Origin: Paenibacillus sp. RC67
GTDB lineage: Bacteria > Bacillota > Bacilli > Paenibacillales > NBRC-103111
Assembly: GCF_030020805.1 (NCBI RefSeq)
Contig: NZ_CP125098.1
Coordinates: 5,913,501 to 5,977,500, forward strand
Reading direction: 5' to 3'
Length of the DNA stretch: 64,000 nucleotides
Shown: positions 1-7,672 of the stretch, piece by piece
How the letters are laid out: each line of letters opens with the position of its first letter
Position numbering within the stretch: position 1 is the first letter of the stretch
Made by a program: the position numbers and the translations under genes
Notes under the pieces: model-generated
Database searches by the model: none
What the model was told of the DNA's origin: nothing
What the model saw: only the letters and a program-made list of their open reading frames with translations

Positions 1-228
1 TAGCCTATCGGACATAGCTCCACCGACAAAACCGCCTATCGTGGAAGCCAATGGCCCTAAACCGATAATCATTCCTATCAAAACAGGACTTAGCTGAGTA
101 TCCTTGGATAAGTAGATGGCGAGAAATGGCATGCTCATAGACGAGGCCGTGCGAGCTAATACAGTTCCAAAAAGAAGAACGTGGACAATGGGGTGATAAT
201 CTCGAAAAAAGTTAAGAAACCGTTGCAT
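1..228 (-). CDS. MFS transporter, N-terminal fragment (cut by window edge)
   Basis: The 76 visible residues start at ATG (complement of 226-228) and run off the left edge without a stop. The first half is a hydrophobic helix (around HPIVHVLLFGTVLAR), followed by a second helix that ends in GGFVGGAMSDRL. This matches the loop 2-3 signature of the major facilitator superfamily (G-x-x-x-D-R). The most likely role is a drug or metabolite efflux permease, but the substrate cannot be read from two helices. The upstream region at 280-305 is AT-rich and carries a ribosome-site-like aaggagg on the minus strand, too far away to serve this start. Family assignment is fairly safe; subfamily is unknown. 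Confidence 0.75.
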   Translation of the reverse strand, partial: MQRFLNFFRDYHPIVHVLLFGTVLARTASSMSMPFLAIYLSKDTQLSPVLIGMIIGLGPLASTIGGFVGGAMSDRL

Positions 229-321
229 GCAGTGTACCCCTTTGCTTTCATTCTAGCTTTTCTACCATTGGTAAATAAAAGATTTACTCATTATACTTCA
301 AAACCTCCTTTCTGTCTTTAG

Positions 322-355
322 ACAAAAATAGAGGACCTTCATCATGAAGGCCCTC
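322..355 (-). terminator. Rho-independent terminator
   Basis: On the minus strand a stem of about 11 bp (GAGGgCCTTCAT / ATGAAGGtCCTC, 331-354) is followed by a T-rich run. It lies just downstream of the phytase-like remnant at 457-705 and probably ended that gene when it was intact. Confidence 0.7.
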
Positions 356-456
356 GTCAACTTTTCCAGATCATTGCTTGTTTCGGTACCTAATAGGTTA
401 GTCTCTTGCGACGTATACATACTCACCTATGACTTTCTAAGTCGCTAGATCCATTT

Positions 457-705
457 TCAAAATTCAGCCGTTTTGGAATAGGCGTCCGTTTTGCCAGCCG
501 GCAGATGAAGCTTGGTGCTTTCTAGCACTTCTATGCTGCCATTCGCAGCTTTAATTTTATATAAACGCGGAACATAGGTATCATTAGGGAATGTGCGCAG
601 CTTGTCCTTGCCGAATTCACCGTTCGGTCCGCGATCGGCCAAAGTATAGAAGACGTCTGCTGGATCGTTGGGCATGTGAAGGTAAAATAAAATAATTGTA
701 AACAA
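457..705 (-). pseudogene. Remnant of an esterase-like/phytase-like domain gene
   Basis: The open frame encodes a stretch containing FYTLADRGPNGEFGKDKLRT, then PRLYKIKAANGSIEVLES and LPAGKTDAYSKT. From memory this pattern is typical of an internal part of the secreted 'esterase-like activity of phytase' family (Pfam phytase-like), whose members are several hundred residues long. Here only about 65 residues of similarity remain. The frame closes directly after the GKTD segment, the upstream part is unrelated (MFTIILFYLHM) and there is no convincing signal peptide or ribosome site. I read it as an internally deleted gene fragment that kept its own downstream terminator. It could still be expressed as a short peptide, but a function is unlikely. 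Confidence 0.55.
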
Positions 706-752
706 AAAAGAACGATTAGCTGTTGGCTAAACGCTCCTTGGAGGTATGTCTT

Positions 753-974
753 CTATTTGATGTATTTCTTGGCTTTCTCAATGGCTTCGTCTTCCGTAGC
801 TCCTGTAACATAACGACCGTTAACAAAAATGAATGCAAATCTGGAGCAAGGCCCGCAATACGATTTGCAAGCGACTTTAATGTCCGTGTCGGGAGCTAAT
901 TTTTGAAGCTTAGGTACAGCCGTTTTCATTTTCATATGCTTGCATTTATCGCAAACGCGAATATCGTTCGCCAT
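753..974 (-). CDS. YuzB-like DUF1450 protein
   Basis: A 73-residue cytoplasmic protein with CDKC near the N-terminus (C8, C11) and CKSYCGPC in the middle, followed by a short FIFVNGRYVTGATEDEAIEKA tail typical of the DUF1450/YuzB family. These small proteins have a thioredoxin-like [2Fe-2S]-ferredoxin-like appearance, and their biochemical role is not established. The ATG start has an AAAGGA ribosome site about 11 nt upstream. The next gene upstream on the same strand (HesB-like) starts at 1311 and ends at 1009, so the two may be co-transcribed with threonine synthase. The Cys pattern suggests metal or Fe-S binding, which is inference. Confidence 0.8.
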   Translation of the reverse strand: MANDIRVCDKCKHMKMKTAVPKLQKLAPDTDIKVACKSYCGPCSRFAFIFVNGRYVTGATEDEAIEKAKKYIK

Positions 975-1008
975 GGGTAAACCAAATCCTTTCGTAACCG
1001 CAGACGGC

Positions 1009-1311
1009 TTAGTGGTCGCCGTGGTTGCCCTTGCTAGGATTGGTTACAGCAAAGCCTTCTTCTGGCGTATAGAAATAGTCAATCCGCACTCCGTCCAACA
1101 GCGGCTGGCCTTTTTCCAAAATAACGTCGATATTTTTGTCCGTGCTTACGACTTCATCCTTGTCGGTAGGGGTATCCAGGCTCATGCCATAATGAGCATG
1201 GTCGCCATGGCTGTGAGTAATATAAATGCGCAGCTTTAATTCTTTGTTTTCTTCTTTTTCCAGTTCATCCAAAAGCATTTTGGCAGCGTTGCGCGAAATT
1301 TTGCAGTTCAT
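1009..1311 (-). CDS. HesB/IscA-like protein lacking the cluster-binding cysteines
   Basis: A 100-residue protein of the HesB/IscA fold (Fe-S biogenesis domain). It starts MNCKISRNAAKMLLDELEK, has the central KLRIYITHSHGDHAHYGMSL strand and LDGVRIDYFYTPEEGFAV near the end. Classical A-type carriers bind Fe-S through one Cys plus a C-terminal CGC. Here the C-terminus is SKGNHGDH and the only Cys is residue 3, so ordinary IscA chemistry is unlikely. Bacillus proteins of the YneR/YqkB type are similarly Cys-poor. Histidines cluster at both usual cysteine regions (HSHGDHAH and NHGDH), so another metal is possible. The start is chosen for the TAGGAGA site about 9 nt upstream; a longer frame upstream lacks one. 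Confidence 0.7.
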   Translation of the reverse strand: MNCKISRNAAKMLLDELEKEENKELKLRIYITHSHGDHAHYGMSLDTPTDKDEVVSTDKNIDVILEKGQPLLDGVRIDYFYTPEEGFAVTNPSKGNHGDH

Positions 1312-1389
1312 CTGTATGACATCTCCTACTGATTGTTTTCTCCTTATTGTAAAGAAACCTGTCCGGGAAAGCAACCTGAATATGTCGTA

Positions 1390-2673
1390 TTATTGCGCCG
1401 CTTCGACGAATTGGCGAATCTTGGTCCATTCCAGCTCGGAGTTATGGAATACGTTAGCAAACTTTCCTTTCGTATCCACATCCAGATGGTACTCCTGAAT
1501 CGCATCCGTATCTTTTAGAACATGCCCCGTCAGTATGCAGACCGCTGTTGATTCCTTATCAATAACTCCTTGACGCACCAGCTTGCGTAGTCCGGCAACC
1601 GACGCGGCAGAAGCAGGCTCGCATCCTATTCCGCTTCGATCCACCTTAGCCTTTGCATCCATAATTTCCGTATCCGTTACGGAAACCGTAACGCTATGGT
1701 TCGGCCTCATCGTATAATGGAGCGCTTTTTTCCAGCTTGGTGGATTGCCAATGTTGAGAGCTGTAGCACGTGTCGAAGGATTAGTCTGAGGTTTCAGTTT
1801 GTTGCCTCCTGCCTCCATCATCTCATGGAACGGACTCGCCCCCTCTGCCTGCACTACGGCTATGTTAGGCAGTTTATCAATGAAACCGAGATCATGCAGA
1901 TCTTTGAGCCCTTTCCCTAATGCTGTGGCATTGCTCAACGCGCCTCCAGGAACAACAATCCAATCCGGAAGCTGCCAACGAAGCTGATGAGCGATTTCAT
2001 AAATCATGCTTTTTTGCCCTTCGATACGGAACGGATTCATGGAATTGCATACATATAAGCCTAATGCTTCGCTGTACAACTCGCTGAATCGAATCCCGTC
2101 ATCGTAAGTTCCTGGAAAAGAAATTAAATGAGCGCCATAAGCTAATGTCTGCAGCACCTTGTTCAGCGAAATGCCGCGTTCGGGAAGAAACACGAAGGAA
2201 GAGCTTCCGGACAGCGCAGCGTACATGGCTAATGAAGAAGAAGTGTTCCCTGTGGAGGTGCATGTAAATTTCGTGTAGCCGAGATACCTTCCGTGGGAAA
2301 CTGCGGCCGTCATGCCATTATCTTTGAAGGAACCGCTAGGATTTTCACTTTGTGCTTTTAGCTTCAGCTCACGTATTCCTACATATGAGGCTACGGCCGA
2401 GGAGGTGTATAATCCGGTGTTTCCCTCATATTTCGTTGTAATATAAGGTTCCGGCAGCAAAGGATGAATAAGCTCCTTGTAGCGCCATACTCCGCTTGCA
2501 TATGGAGACATACGGTCCGACAAACGGTTGTCGAACTCTCTCTTTAATTGATCCGTGTCAACAGAACGAAAATCATGCACAATGTCCAGCAAGCCTCCAC
2601 ATGAGCATGTATAAGGATTTCGAGCCTGATCGATAGGGAGTTCGTCTCCACAATCCGTACATTGAAACCGCAT
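1390..2673 (-). CDS. thrC: Threonine synthase
   Basis: 427 residues; converts O-phospho-homoserine to threonine with PLP. The N-terminus carries a zinc-ribbon-like set (C5, C8, C23, C25), followed by the fold-type II PLP core: PLP lysine K117 in NPSGSFKDNGM, the substrate loop STGNTSSS, and the glycine-rich phosphate loop VVPGGALSNATALGKG. The C-terminus contains DRSGIGCEPASAAS. The start MRFQCTDCG is chosen because the AAAGGA site is 11 nt upstream; an ATG four codons earlier lies on top of that site. It is divergent from a LysR regulator, with inverted repeats in between, so the regulator probably controls it. The other threonine biosynthesis genes (hom, thrB) are not in the window. Confidence 0.93.
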   Translation of the reverse strand: MRFQCTDCGDELPIDQARNPYTCSCGGLLDIVHDFRSVDTDQLKREFDNRLSDRMSPYASGVWRYKELIHPLLPEPYITTKYEGNTGLYTSSAVASYVGIRELKLKAQSENPSGSFKDNGMTAAVSHGRYLGYTKFTCTSTGNTSSSLAMYAALSGSSSFVFLPERGISLNKVLQTLAYGAHLISFPGTYDDGIRFSELYSEALGLYVCNSMNPFRIEGQKSMIYEIAHQLRWQLPDWIVVPGGALSNATALGKGLKDLHDLGFIDKLPNIAVVQAEGASPFHEMMEAGGNKLKPQTNPSTRATALNIGNPPSWKKALHYTMRPNHSVTVSVTDTEIMDAKAKVDRSGIGCEPASAASVAGLRKLVRQGVIDKESTAVCILTGHVLKDTDAIQEYHLDVDTKGKFANVFHNSELEWTKIRQFVEAAQ

Positions 2674-2737
2674 GGTAAGCACCATCCTTTAGATTGGTTG
2701 AGTTTGAATTGCTTACCATTTACAATATAAGAAACCA

Positions 2738-2788
2738 AATCATAAAACTAATATATGATTGTTATAAAAACATAAATATAATTTATGT
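2738..2788. promoter_or_regulatory. Two inverted repeats in the thrC/lysR divergent region
   Basis: Two dyads are visible: AATCATA (2738-2744) with TATGATT (2754-2760), and ACATAAAT-ATA-ATTTATGT (2770-2788). LysR-type proteins bind T-N11-A dyads between divergent genes, and the first repeat contains such an arrangement. Both are AT-rich and sit in the 139-nt gap, so they are candidate operators for the 2813 regulator. Binding is inference. Confidence 0.45.
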
Positions 2789-2812
2789 ATTTAATGTAAG
2801 GAGATGCAGCAT

Positions 2813-3715
2813 ATGAATTTGCACGCCTTAAAGCTTTTTTACGAGACGGCGGTTCGAGGCGGGGTGACCAAAGCAGCTGAAGCGTTACACATAAGTCAGC
2901 CTGCGGTAACGGCACAAATTCGCAATTTGGAGCATGAGCTTGGAATAACGCTGCTGGTCTCCCACGGGCGAGGCGTTCAATTAACGGAAGCCGGGGAGCT
3001 GCTTTACGGCTATGCAGCCAAGCTCTTCGCTCTAGAAAAGGAGATGGATGCTCGATTGAACGATTACCGCAGCGGACAGCTCGGCAAACTAAAGATCGCA
3101 GCGACCTATCTTCCAGCCAACTATGTACTTCCGGCCATAATGGCATCCTATAAGCAGCAATATGAGCATGTAGAGCTCACATTAACAACCGCTAATTCTC
3201 AATCCGTGTACAGCTTGCTGCTCCATTATGAAGCAGAGCTTGCTGTAATCGGCGGAAGTAAAGAAGCACCAGCTGGCATCGTAAGGGAAGAGTTGATGGA
3301 GGATGAGCTCTGGTTCGTTGTCCCTTCCAGTCATAGACTAGCCAATGCTTCTGTTGATCTGAAGGAGATGATGAAGGAGCCTTTCATTCTAAGGGAGGAG
3401 GGGAGCTCAACCCGCGATAAGCTGTTCGCCTTGTGCAAGCTGCACAACGTCGAGCCCCCGAAGGTAGGCTTGCAGTTTAATGGTCTTGGGGAAACGATAC
3501 GTGCCGTCACTTCTGGTTACGGTGCCATATTTGTGTCCGCTATGGAAGTAAGCGAACCCGTTAGACAAGGTACCGTTGCTAGAGTCCATGTCCAGGGGGT
3601 TCAGTTGACCAATCCGATAGCGCTTTACAGCCGTGCGGGTGAGGAGCTCTCACCTGCCGCCCATACCTTTAAAGCTTTTATGAAGCACAGAATGCCTTTC
3701 GTCCTTAAGCCATAA
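2813..3715 (+). CDS. LysR-family transcriptional regulator
   Basis: 300 residues. The winged HTH occupies residues 1-65, with the typical recognition helix in HISQPAVTAQIRNLEHELG, followed by a type 2 periplasmic-binding-like effector domain (residues about 90-295, e.g. GKLKIAATYLPANYVLPAIM and the end AHTFKAFM). The start ATG at 2813 has AAGGAG 9 nt upstream; an ATG/CAT region slightly earlier is less well placed. It is divergent from threonine synthase and probably regulates it and itself. The effector could be an amino acid or pathway intermediate, which cannot be read from sequence. Confidence 0.9.
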   Translation: MNLHALKLFYETAVRGGVTKAAEALHISQPAVTAQIRNLEHELGITLLVSHGRGVQLTEAGELLYGYAAKLFALEKEMDARLNDYRSGQLGKLKIAATYLPANYVLPAIMASYKQQYEHVELTLTTANSQSVYSLLLHYEAELAVIGGSKEAPAGIVREELMEDELWFVVPSSHRLANASVDLKEMMKEPFILREEGSSTRDKLFALCKLHNVEPPKVGLQFNGLGETIRAVTSGYGAIFVSAMEVSEPVRQGTVARVHVQGVQLTNPIALYSRAGEELSPAAHTFKAFMKHRMPFVLKP

Positions 3716-3924
3716 TGATTCCACAAAGACCGTACATGCAGGAATCGTCTCCGCCAGGACATATCCATGGCTAATAAACTATAGTTTCCAGATACAAGCC
3801 TGGCTTGCTATTTTATTCTTTCTTCTTTACTATTAATATAGTAGTGAATGATAGATTACATTATTACACTATCGATATTTACTTACCCCCAAGTAATCAA
3901 GTATGAAGGGAAAAGGTGGTTTTC

Positions 3925-4293
3925 ATGTCCATGCCGGAAACTGGGAAAAACAAAGCGGTCATTCAAAAAAACAACTATGTCCCGAAGCAACCTACACATA
4001 TCGAATGCTCTATTGAAACAACTTTGGATGCGATAGGCGGAAAATGGTCCTTCCTCGTTCTTCGTGAACTGTTCGGAGGCACTAAACGATTCGGAGAGCT
4101 GCAAAAGAAAATAAAAGCCATCAGTCCCAAATCATTAACCGAAACACTTCGCCACTTGGAGGAGCAAGGGGTTCTGGAGCGTACCGCTTACCCAACTGTG
4201 CCCGTCACCGTAGAATACACCTTAACCCCCAAAGGGCAGGATCTTCATCAAATCTTGAAAGAAATGAAGCTCTGGGCCGCCAAATGGTCCTAA
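3925..4293 (+). CDS. HxlR-family transcriptional regulator
   Basis: 122 residues with the HxlR winged-helix signature CSIETTLDAIGGKWSFLVLR, then RFGELQKKIKAISPKSLTETLRHLEEQGVLER and VEYTLTPKG. One cysteine precedes helix 1, the position used for redox sensing in YodB/HypR/QorR-type members, so thiol or quinone sensing is possible. The start at 3925 has AAAAGGTGG just upstream. The next gene (AI-2E family permease) begins 24 nt after the stop and may be co-transcribed, but a functional link is not obvious. An azoreductase, a classic target class of such regulators, lies 40 kb away in this window. Confidence 0.88.
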   Translation: MSMPETGKNKAVIQKNNYVPKQPTHIECSIETTLDAIGGKWSFLVLRELFGGTKRFGELQKKIKAISPKSLTETLRHLEEQGVLERTAYPTVPVTVEYTLTPKGQDLHQILKEMKLWAAKWS

Positions 4294-4317
4294 CATCCCC
4301 TGCTGACGAGGTGTAGA

Positions 4318-5406
4318 ATGATAGCGTTTTACAAAAAATATTGGAAAACCGTTTTCGATATTGCTTTACTGCTGATCACGGTGTATTTGTTTATGCTGCT
4401 GTTCAGCTATTTGTACCGAATAGCCACTCCGATCTTCCTCGCCTTTATCGTCTTTTTAATCATTGAGCCGTTGGCCCGTTTTCTACATAGGAAAGGGTTG
4501 AGCAAGAGTATTGCCTCAGCTATATCAACTGTCGTGTTTATCCTGATTATTTTAGGGGCACTGACCGGAGTAGGAGTTATTTTTACAAGTCAAATCATGA
4601 GTCTAAAAGATAAGCTTCCCGAATATTCAGCGATACTGCAGCATCAGCTCATTCTTAAAACCGAATTGCTGCAAAGTCGAATTGAATCGATGCCTTCTTT
4701 ACCTGATGACATCGTCCAGAAAATAACCGAATATTCCACTCAAATCACACAAAAGTTGACTATGCTGGCCGGACAGTTTTTGACTGGAACCTTCACCATG
4801 CTGACTAGCTTCTCCACTTTTGTCGTTAATTTCGTGATAGCTATCATCTTGGCTTATTTCTTAAGCATCGAGATCGAATTATGGAAAAAAGTCGCAAGGG
4901 AAAAGACGCCCAAAACGTTTAAGTCGGCCTTCACGTTTCTAAGGGAAAATGTATTAAAAGGCATTGTCGGCTATATCAAAGCACAGTCTAAATTGATCAG
5001 TTTGACGTTCATCGTCATTTTTATTGCACTGCTCATTCTTGGAGTGAAAAACTCCTTCTCTATCGCCTTGCTGTCGGCTATATTTGATGTCCTGCCACTA
5101 CTCGGCGTATCAACCTTATTCATTCCATGGATCATCTATCTATTTGTGGTTGGGCAAACCGTGCTGGCCATATGGTTAACGGCGCTGCTTGGGGTTGTCA
5201 TTCTGGTGCGTCAAATTATGGAGCCGAAGATTACGGGGGATTCCTTAGGCGTCTCAGCCTTCACGATGTTATCCTTCATGATTATTTCGCTTTCCTTGTT
5301 CGGTGTTGCCGGGCTGTTGCTGTCCCCTGTCCTGATTATCACAATCAAGGCGCTGTATGAGCAAGGATATTTGCAGCGATGGATTCGTTGGCCCGAAGGG
5401 GAATAA
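4318..5406 (+). CDS. AI-2E family (TqsA/PerM-like) membrane permease
   Basis: 362 residues with about eight predicted membrane segments: two near residues 15-55, one at 70-95, a long soluble part (100-160), and the rest between 150 and 350. It shows family features such as EPLARFLHRKG after helix 2 and LLGVVILVRQIMEPKITGDSLG, the conserved segment near the C-terminus. Known members export autoinducer-2, act in sporulation (YtvI) or function as Na+/H+ antiporters, so transport specificity is open. A CGAGGTG site precedes the ATG. A shared bidirectional terminator follows. Confidence 0.88.
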   Translation: MIAFYKKYWKTVFDIALLLITVYLFMLLFSYLYRIATPIFLAFIVFLIIEPLARFLHRKGLSKSIASAISTVVFILIILGALTGVGVIFTSQIMSLKDKLPEYSAILQHQLILKTELLQSRIESMPSLPDDIVQKITEYSTQITQKLTMLAGQFLTGTFTMLTSFSTFVVNFVIAIILAYFLSIEIELWKKVAREKTPKTFKSAFTFLRENVLKGIVGYIKAQSKLISLTFIVIFIALLILGVKNSFSIALLSAIFDVLPLLGVSTLFIPWIIYLFVVGQTVLAIWLTALLGVVILVRQIMEPKITGDSLGVSAFTMLSFMIISLSLFGVAGLLLSPVLIITIKALYEQGYLQRWIRWPEGE

Positions 5407-5435
5407 TTCAATTGGAACAAGGAAATTACCAAATC

Positions 5436-5470
5436 AAAAGGCTCGAACGCAACGTTCGAGCCTTTTTTTA
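5436..5470 (+). terminator. Strong bidirectional terminator
   Basis: A 13-bp perfect stem (AAAGGCTCGAACG / CGTTCGAGCCTTT) with a CAA loop and seven T's on the plus strand, plus an A-run on the other side. It sits between the convergent permease (ends 5406) and DUF1232 gene (ends 5468) and serves both. Confidence 0.9.
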
Positions 5471-5710
5471 TTTGATTGGAGTCAAATATTTACGTTCCAC
5501 CCGGCTCGTAAAAAAGTTCATTAAAAACAAAGTTACTGCTATATCATCAATAGGCACAAAGGGCATCACGTCAGGGATCACCCAGTAGACGATAACTGGA
5601 ACGGCAAACAGCAATTTCTCGGATAGAGGTACCTTAGGAGAAGCAAGCAGCGGCCCTATTCGACGGAACACATGTCCCCAGTATTTGAATGAGATAAGTC
5701 GCTTCCACAT
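5468..5710 (-). CDS. DUF1232 (YkvA-like) small membrane protein
   Basis: 80 residues with the DUF1232 pattern: SEKLLFAVPVIVYWVIPDVMPFVPIDDIAV, i.e. a membrane segment ending in the conserved P-D-x-x-P-x-x-P-x-D-D-x-A motif. Function is unknown for the family; members are often found near stress or envelope genes. It ends inside the shared terminator of the convergent permease. The start has a GGAGGGAG site upstream on the minus strand (5712-5722). Confidence 0.85.
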   Translation of the reverse strand: MWKRLISFKYWGHVFRRIGPLLASPKVPLSEKLLFAVPVIVYWVIPDVMPFVPIDDIAVTLFLMNFFTSRVERKYLTPIK

Positions 5711-5772
5711 CTGTACTCCCTCCTGTATGCACGGCTTCCTTCTAGTATAACTGACTTCTCATTAAAAACAAA

Positions 5773-5798
5773 AGAAGCCGCCCTGTAGGACGGCTTAA
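5773..5798. terminator. Hairpin upstream of the stalk-domain gene
   Basis: A 22-nt inverted repeat (AAGCCG...CGGCTT) followed on the minus strand by a T-rich stretch. No minus-strand gene ends here, so it may stop antisense transcription or be left from a lost gene. Confidence 0.4.
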
Positions 5799-5873
5799 GC
5801 ATATAGAACCCACATCAACATTAATACATGGTATAATAAATCCATTATTAACCAATATTGGAAGTGGTGACTT

Positions 5874-6611
5874 ATGAGAAAATTTTTATTCGGTCTAGGT
5901 GTTGGAGTGTTATTCTCAATGACCAGTGCAGCTCTAGCTGCTGATAACAATAAAATCGAAGCCCTTATTTCTAAAACAAAATATCTTTTTAATGGAGACG
6001 AAAGATCCAGTGTTACTTTGAATATTGACGGCACTACCTACGCACCAATACGTTTTTTAGCCGACAATATGGGATCCATTATTGACTACGATGCCTCTAC
6101 TCAAACGATTAGTGTTAATTATCCATCATTGCAAGTCGTTAAATCAGAAATAAATTCAAGTTCTGAAGATGACAAATTCATTCTATCGCTATATTCGGAA
6201 AAAAGCTCGTTTAAGCAAACAGATTATCTGAATGTGTGGTCAACTCTAAAATATAAGGGAGAAGAGAGCATTCATCTTACGCATAATTACAATATTATTT
6301 CGTTTTACATCGTGGATGAAAAAGGAAATAAGGCGGAATTAGGAAATCCTTATATGACAAGAGAATCTGAAATTAATAAAGGAGATGAGTTTAAAAGATC
6401 CTTTCCTATTGGGATAATCCAGAACTATAATAATTTCTTTAGCAAACAAGGTGATTTACAGAAATCAGCTCCCAAAACCCTTCCTCCAGGTAAATACCTA
6501 ATAGGTATCGTAGCCTCATACCTTAAGAATTCTACCACTTATTATCAAACAGGTGACTACGACTGCGAAAAAACTACGATAAGAACGGAATTACCTATAA
6601 CAATTGAATAG
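5874..6611 (+). CDS. Secreted protein with partial stalk domain and BsuPI-like domain
   Basis: 245 residues. A signal peptide (MRKFLFGLGVGVLFSMTSAA with likely cleavage after ALA-A around residue 22) is followed by a copper-amine-oxidase N-terminal-like 'stalk' repeat (LNIDGTTYAPIRFLADNMG and IDYDASTQTISV, residues 45-85). A C-terminal beta-rich domain (90-245) has features of the intracellular-proteinase-inhibitor (BsuPI) fold, such as TLKYKGEESIHL and LPPGKYLIGIVASY. Such proteins are common in Paenibacillus envelopes. No enzyme motif is seen. A GGAAGTGG site lies upstream of the ATG. Its base composition is more AT-rich than the flanking genes. Confidence 0.7.
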   Translation: MRKFLFGLGVGVLFSMTSAALAADNNKIEALISKTKYLFNGDERSSVTLNIDGTTYAPIRFLADNMGSIIDYDASTQTISVNYPSLQVVKSEINSSSEDDKFILSLYSEKSSFKQTDYLNVWSTLKYKGEESIHLTHNYNIISFYIVDEKGNKAELGNPYMTRESEINKGDEFKRSFPIGIIQNYNNFFSKQGDLQKSAPKTLPPGKYLIGIVASYLKNSTTYYQTGDYDCEKTTIRTELPITIE

Positions 6612-6633
6612 TTTTTCAATAGGAGACTAACTG

Positions 6634-7533
6634 CTAAATGATTAAGGCTTCCAGCATTAATTTGGCGATAGCTTCATACATTGTTGGAAACTGTGCGAGG
6701 GGAAGCGGATTGACTCCCAATCCCACTTCTACCGTGAATCCTGGTCTGCGAAACTCTTGAATAAACCAATCCTTATACCCTGCATCACTATCTTCCAGCT
6801 TAACAGGGGCATAGGTGCTGGCTTGTGCAAGCCTGTTTACTATGTCCTCGGACTCCGGCGGCTCCATATCCCGGTAGTTCCAATAGATCTCCTCACCCTG
6901 AGTATGTATTGCCAAAACCATTCGAAAAGAGTGATTCCGCGTAAATTCAGCCATCGCGCAAGCTTCAGGTTCACAAAGCGGTACCTCTCCACCATAATCC
7001 CGTGGGCCTGGTCCAAACACCTCCCTGCGCTCCTTTTCCCGCTCCCACCCTGCCGGGAATTGGTCATTGAGATCAATTCCCCGAATGTTCGCTTTCCAGC
7101 CTGAAAAGTCGATTAAACCATTATTCCACTCCAGTGCTTGGGCGTAATGCGGCTCCTCTGAAGATATACGTCCATGTACAAGCTCAACCCCATCTGGATT
7201 AACCATCGGAACGATCCAAAGTGTAGTGTGAACAAACCGTTTGCAAGCATCGCTTCCATGGAGCCTCTCGGCATTCATGTATGCCTCAGCGTACTCTTCT
7301 ATAAATTTCATGAGCAGCAGCGAAGTAATCCACTCATTTGCATGAAAGGAACCGTTGATATGAATATGGATATCCCCCGATCCTATCCGCAGCACCGGAA
7401 TGCTTTTGCCAAGGACACTCATTCCTATACTGTCAACCTGTATGAAGGGATACCGTTCTTCGAGCCGCACAATATCTTCAATCAAATCTGCATACCCATA
7501 AGCTTTACTCTCATCAACAATCCTCTGCTTCAT
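6634..7533 (-). CDS. M14-family zinc carboxypeptidase (peptidoglycan peptide hydrolase type)
   Basis: 299 residues with the M14 zinc motif H64-x-x-E67 in GSFHANEWIT, the arginine/asparagine substrate region WKANIRGIDLNDQFPAGWE, a third ligand in VLAIHTQGEEIYWNY and the catalytic glutamate in GFTVEVGLGVNPLP. Architecture matches single-domain gamma-D-glutamyl-(L)-meso-diaminopimelate peptidases of Bacillus (YqgT/endopeptidase I type) without LysM repeats. No signal peptide is visible, so it may act in the cytoplasm on recycled muropeptides. The start at 7533 is chosen because GGGAGG is 7 nt upstream. It is followed on the plus strand by no gene; the convergent neighbour is the stalk-domain protein. 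Confidence 0.88.
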   Translation of the reverse strand: MKQRIVDESKAYGYADLIEDIVRLEERYPFIQVDSIGMSVLGKSIPVLRIGSGDIHIHINGSFHANEWITSLLLMKFIEEYAEAYMNAERLHGSDACKRFVHTTLWIVPMVNPDGVELVHGRISSEEPHYAQALEWNNGLIDFSGWKANIRGIDLNDQFPAGWEREKERREVFGPGPRDYGGEVPLCEPEACAMAEFTRNHSFRMVLAIHTQGEEIYWNYRDMEPPESEDIVNRLAQASTYAPVKLEDSDAGYKDWFIQEFRRPGFTVEVGLGVNPLPLAQFPTMYEAIAKLMLEALII

Positions 7534-7626
7534 CCTCCAGCCTCCCTTGCCCATATCCATATTTATAGCAATATTGAAACTTCATAAATATGTATGCGTA
7601 ACGGAGTTCTGTTCATGCTAAGCCCA

Positions 7627-7669
7627 AAATAAAAACAGACGATACGGGAAATCCCGGGTCGCCTGTTCA
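7627..7669 (-). terminator. Terminator of glutamate racemase
   Basis: On the minus strand an imperfect stem (AACAGgCGAcCCGGGA / TCCCGtaTCGtCTGTT) is followed by TTTTATTTT. It begins a few bases after the racemase stop. Confidence 0.8.
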
Positions 7670-7672
7670 GTA

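Noticed and set aside
2748..3146. 132-codon minus-strand frame over the LysR gene
   Set aside because: Composition is Arg/Ser/Leu-rich without ribosome site, lying wholly on the LysR coding sequence; shadow frame.
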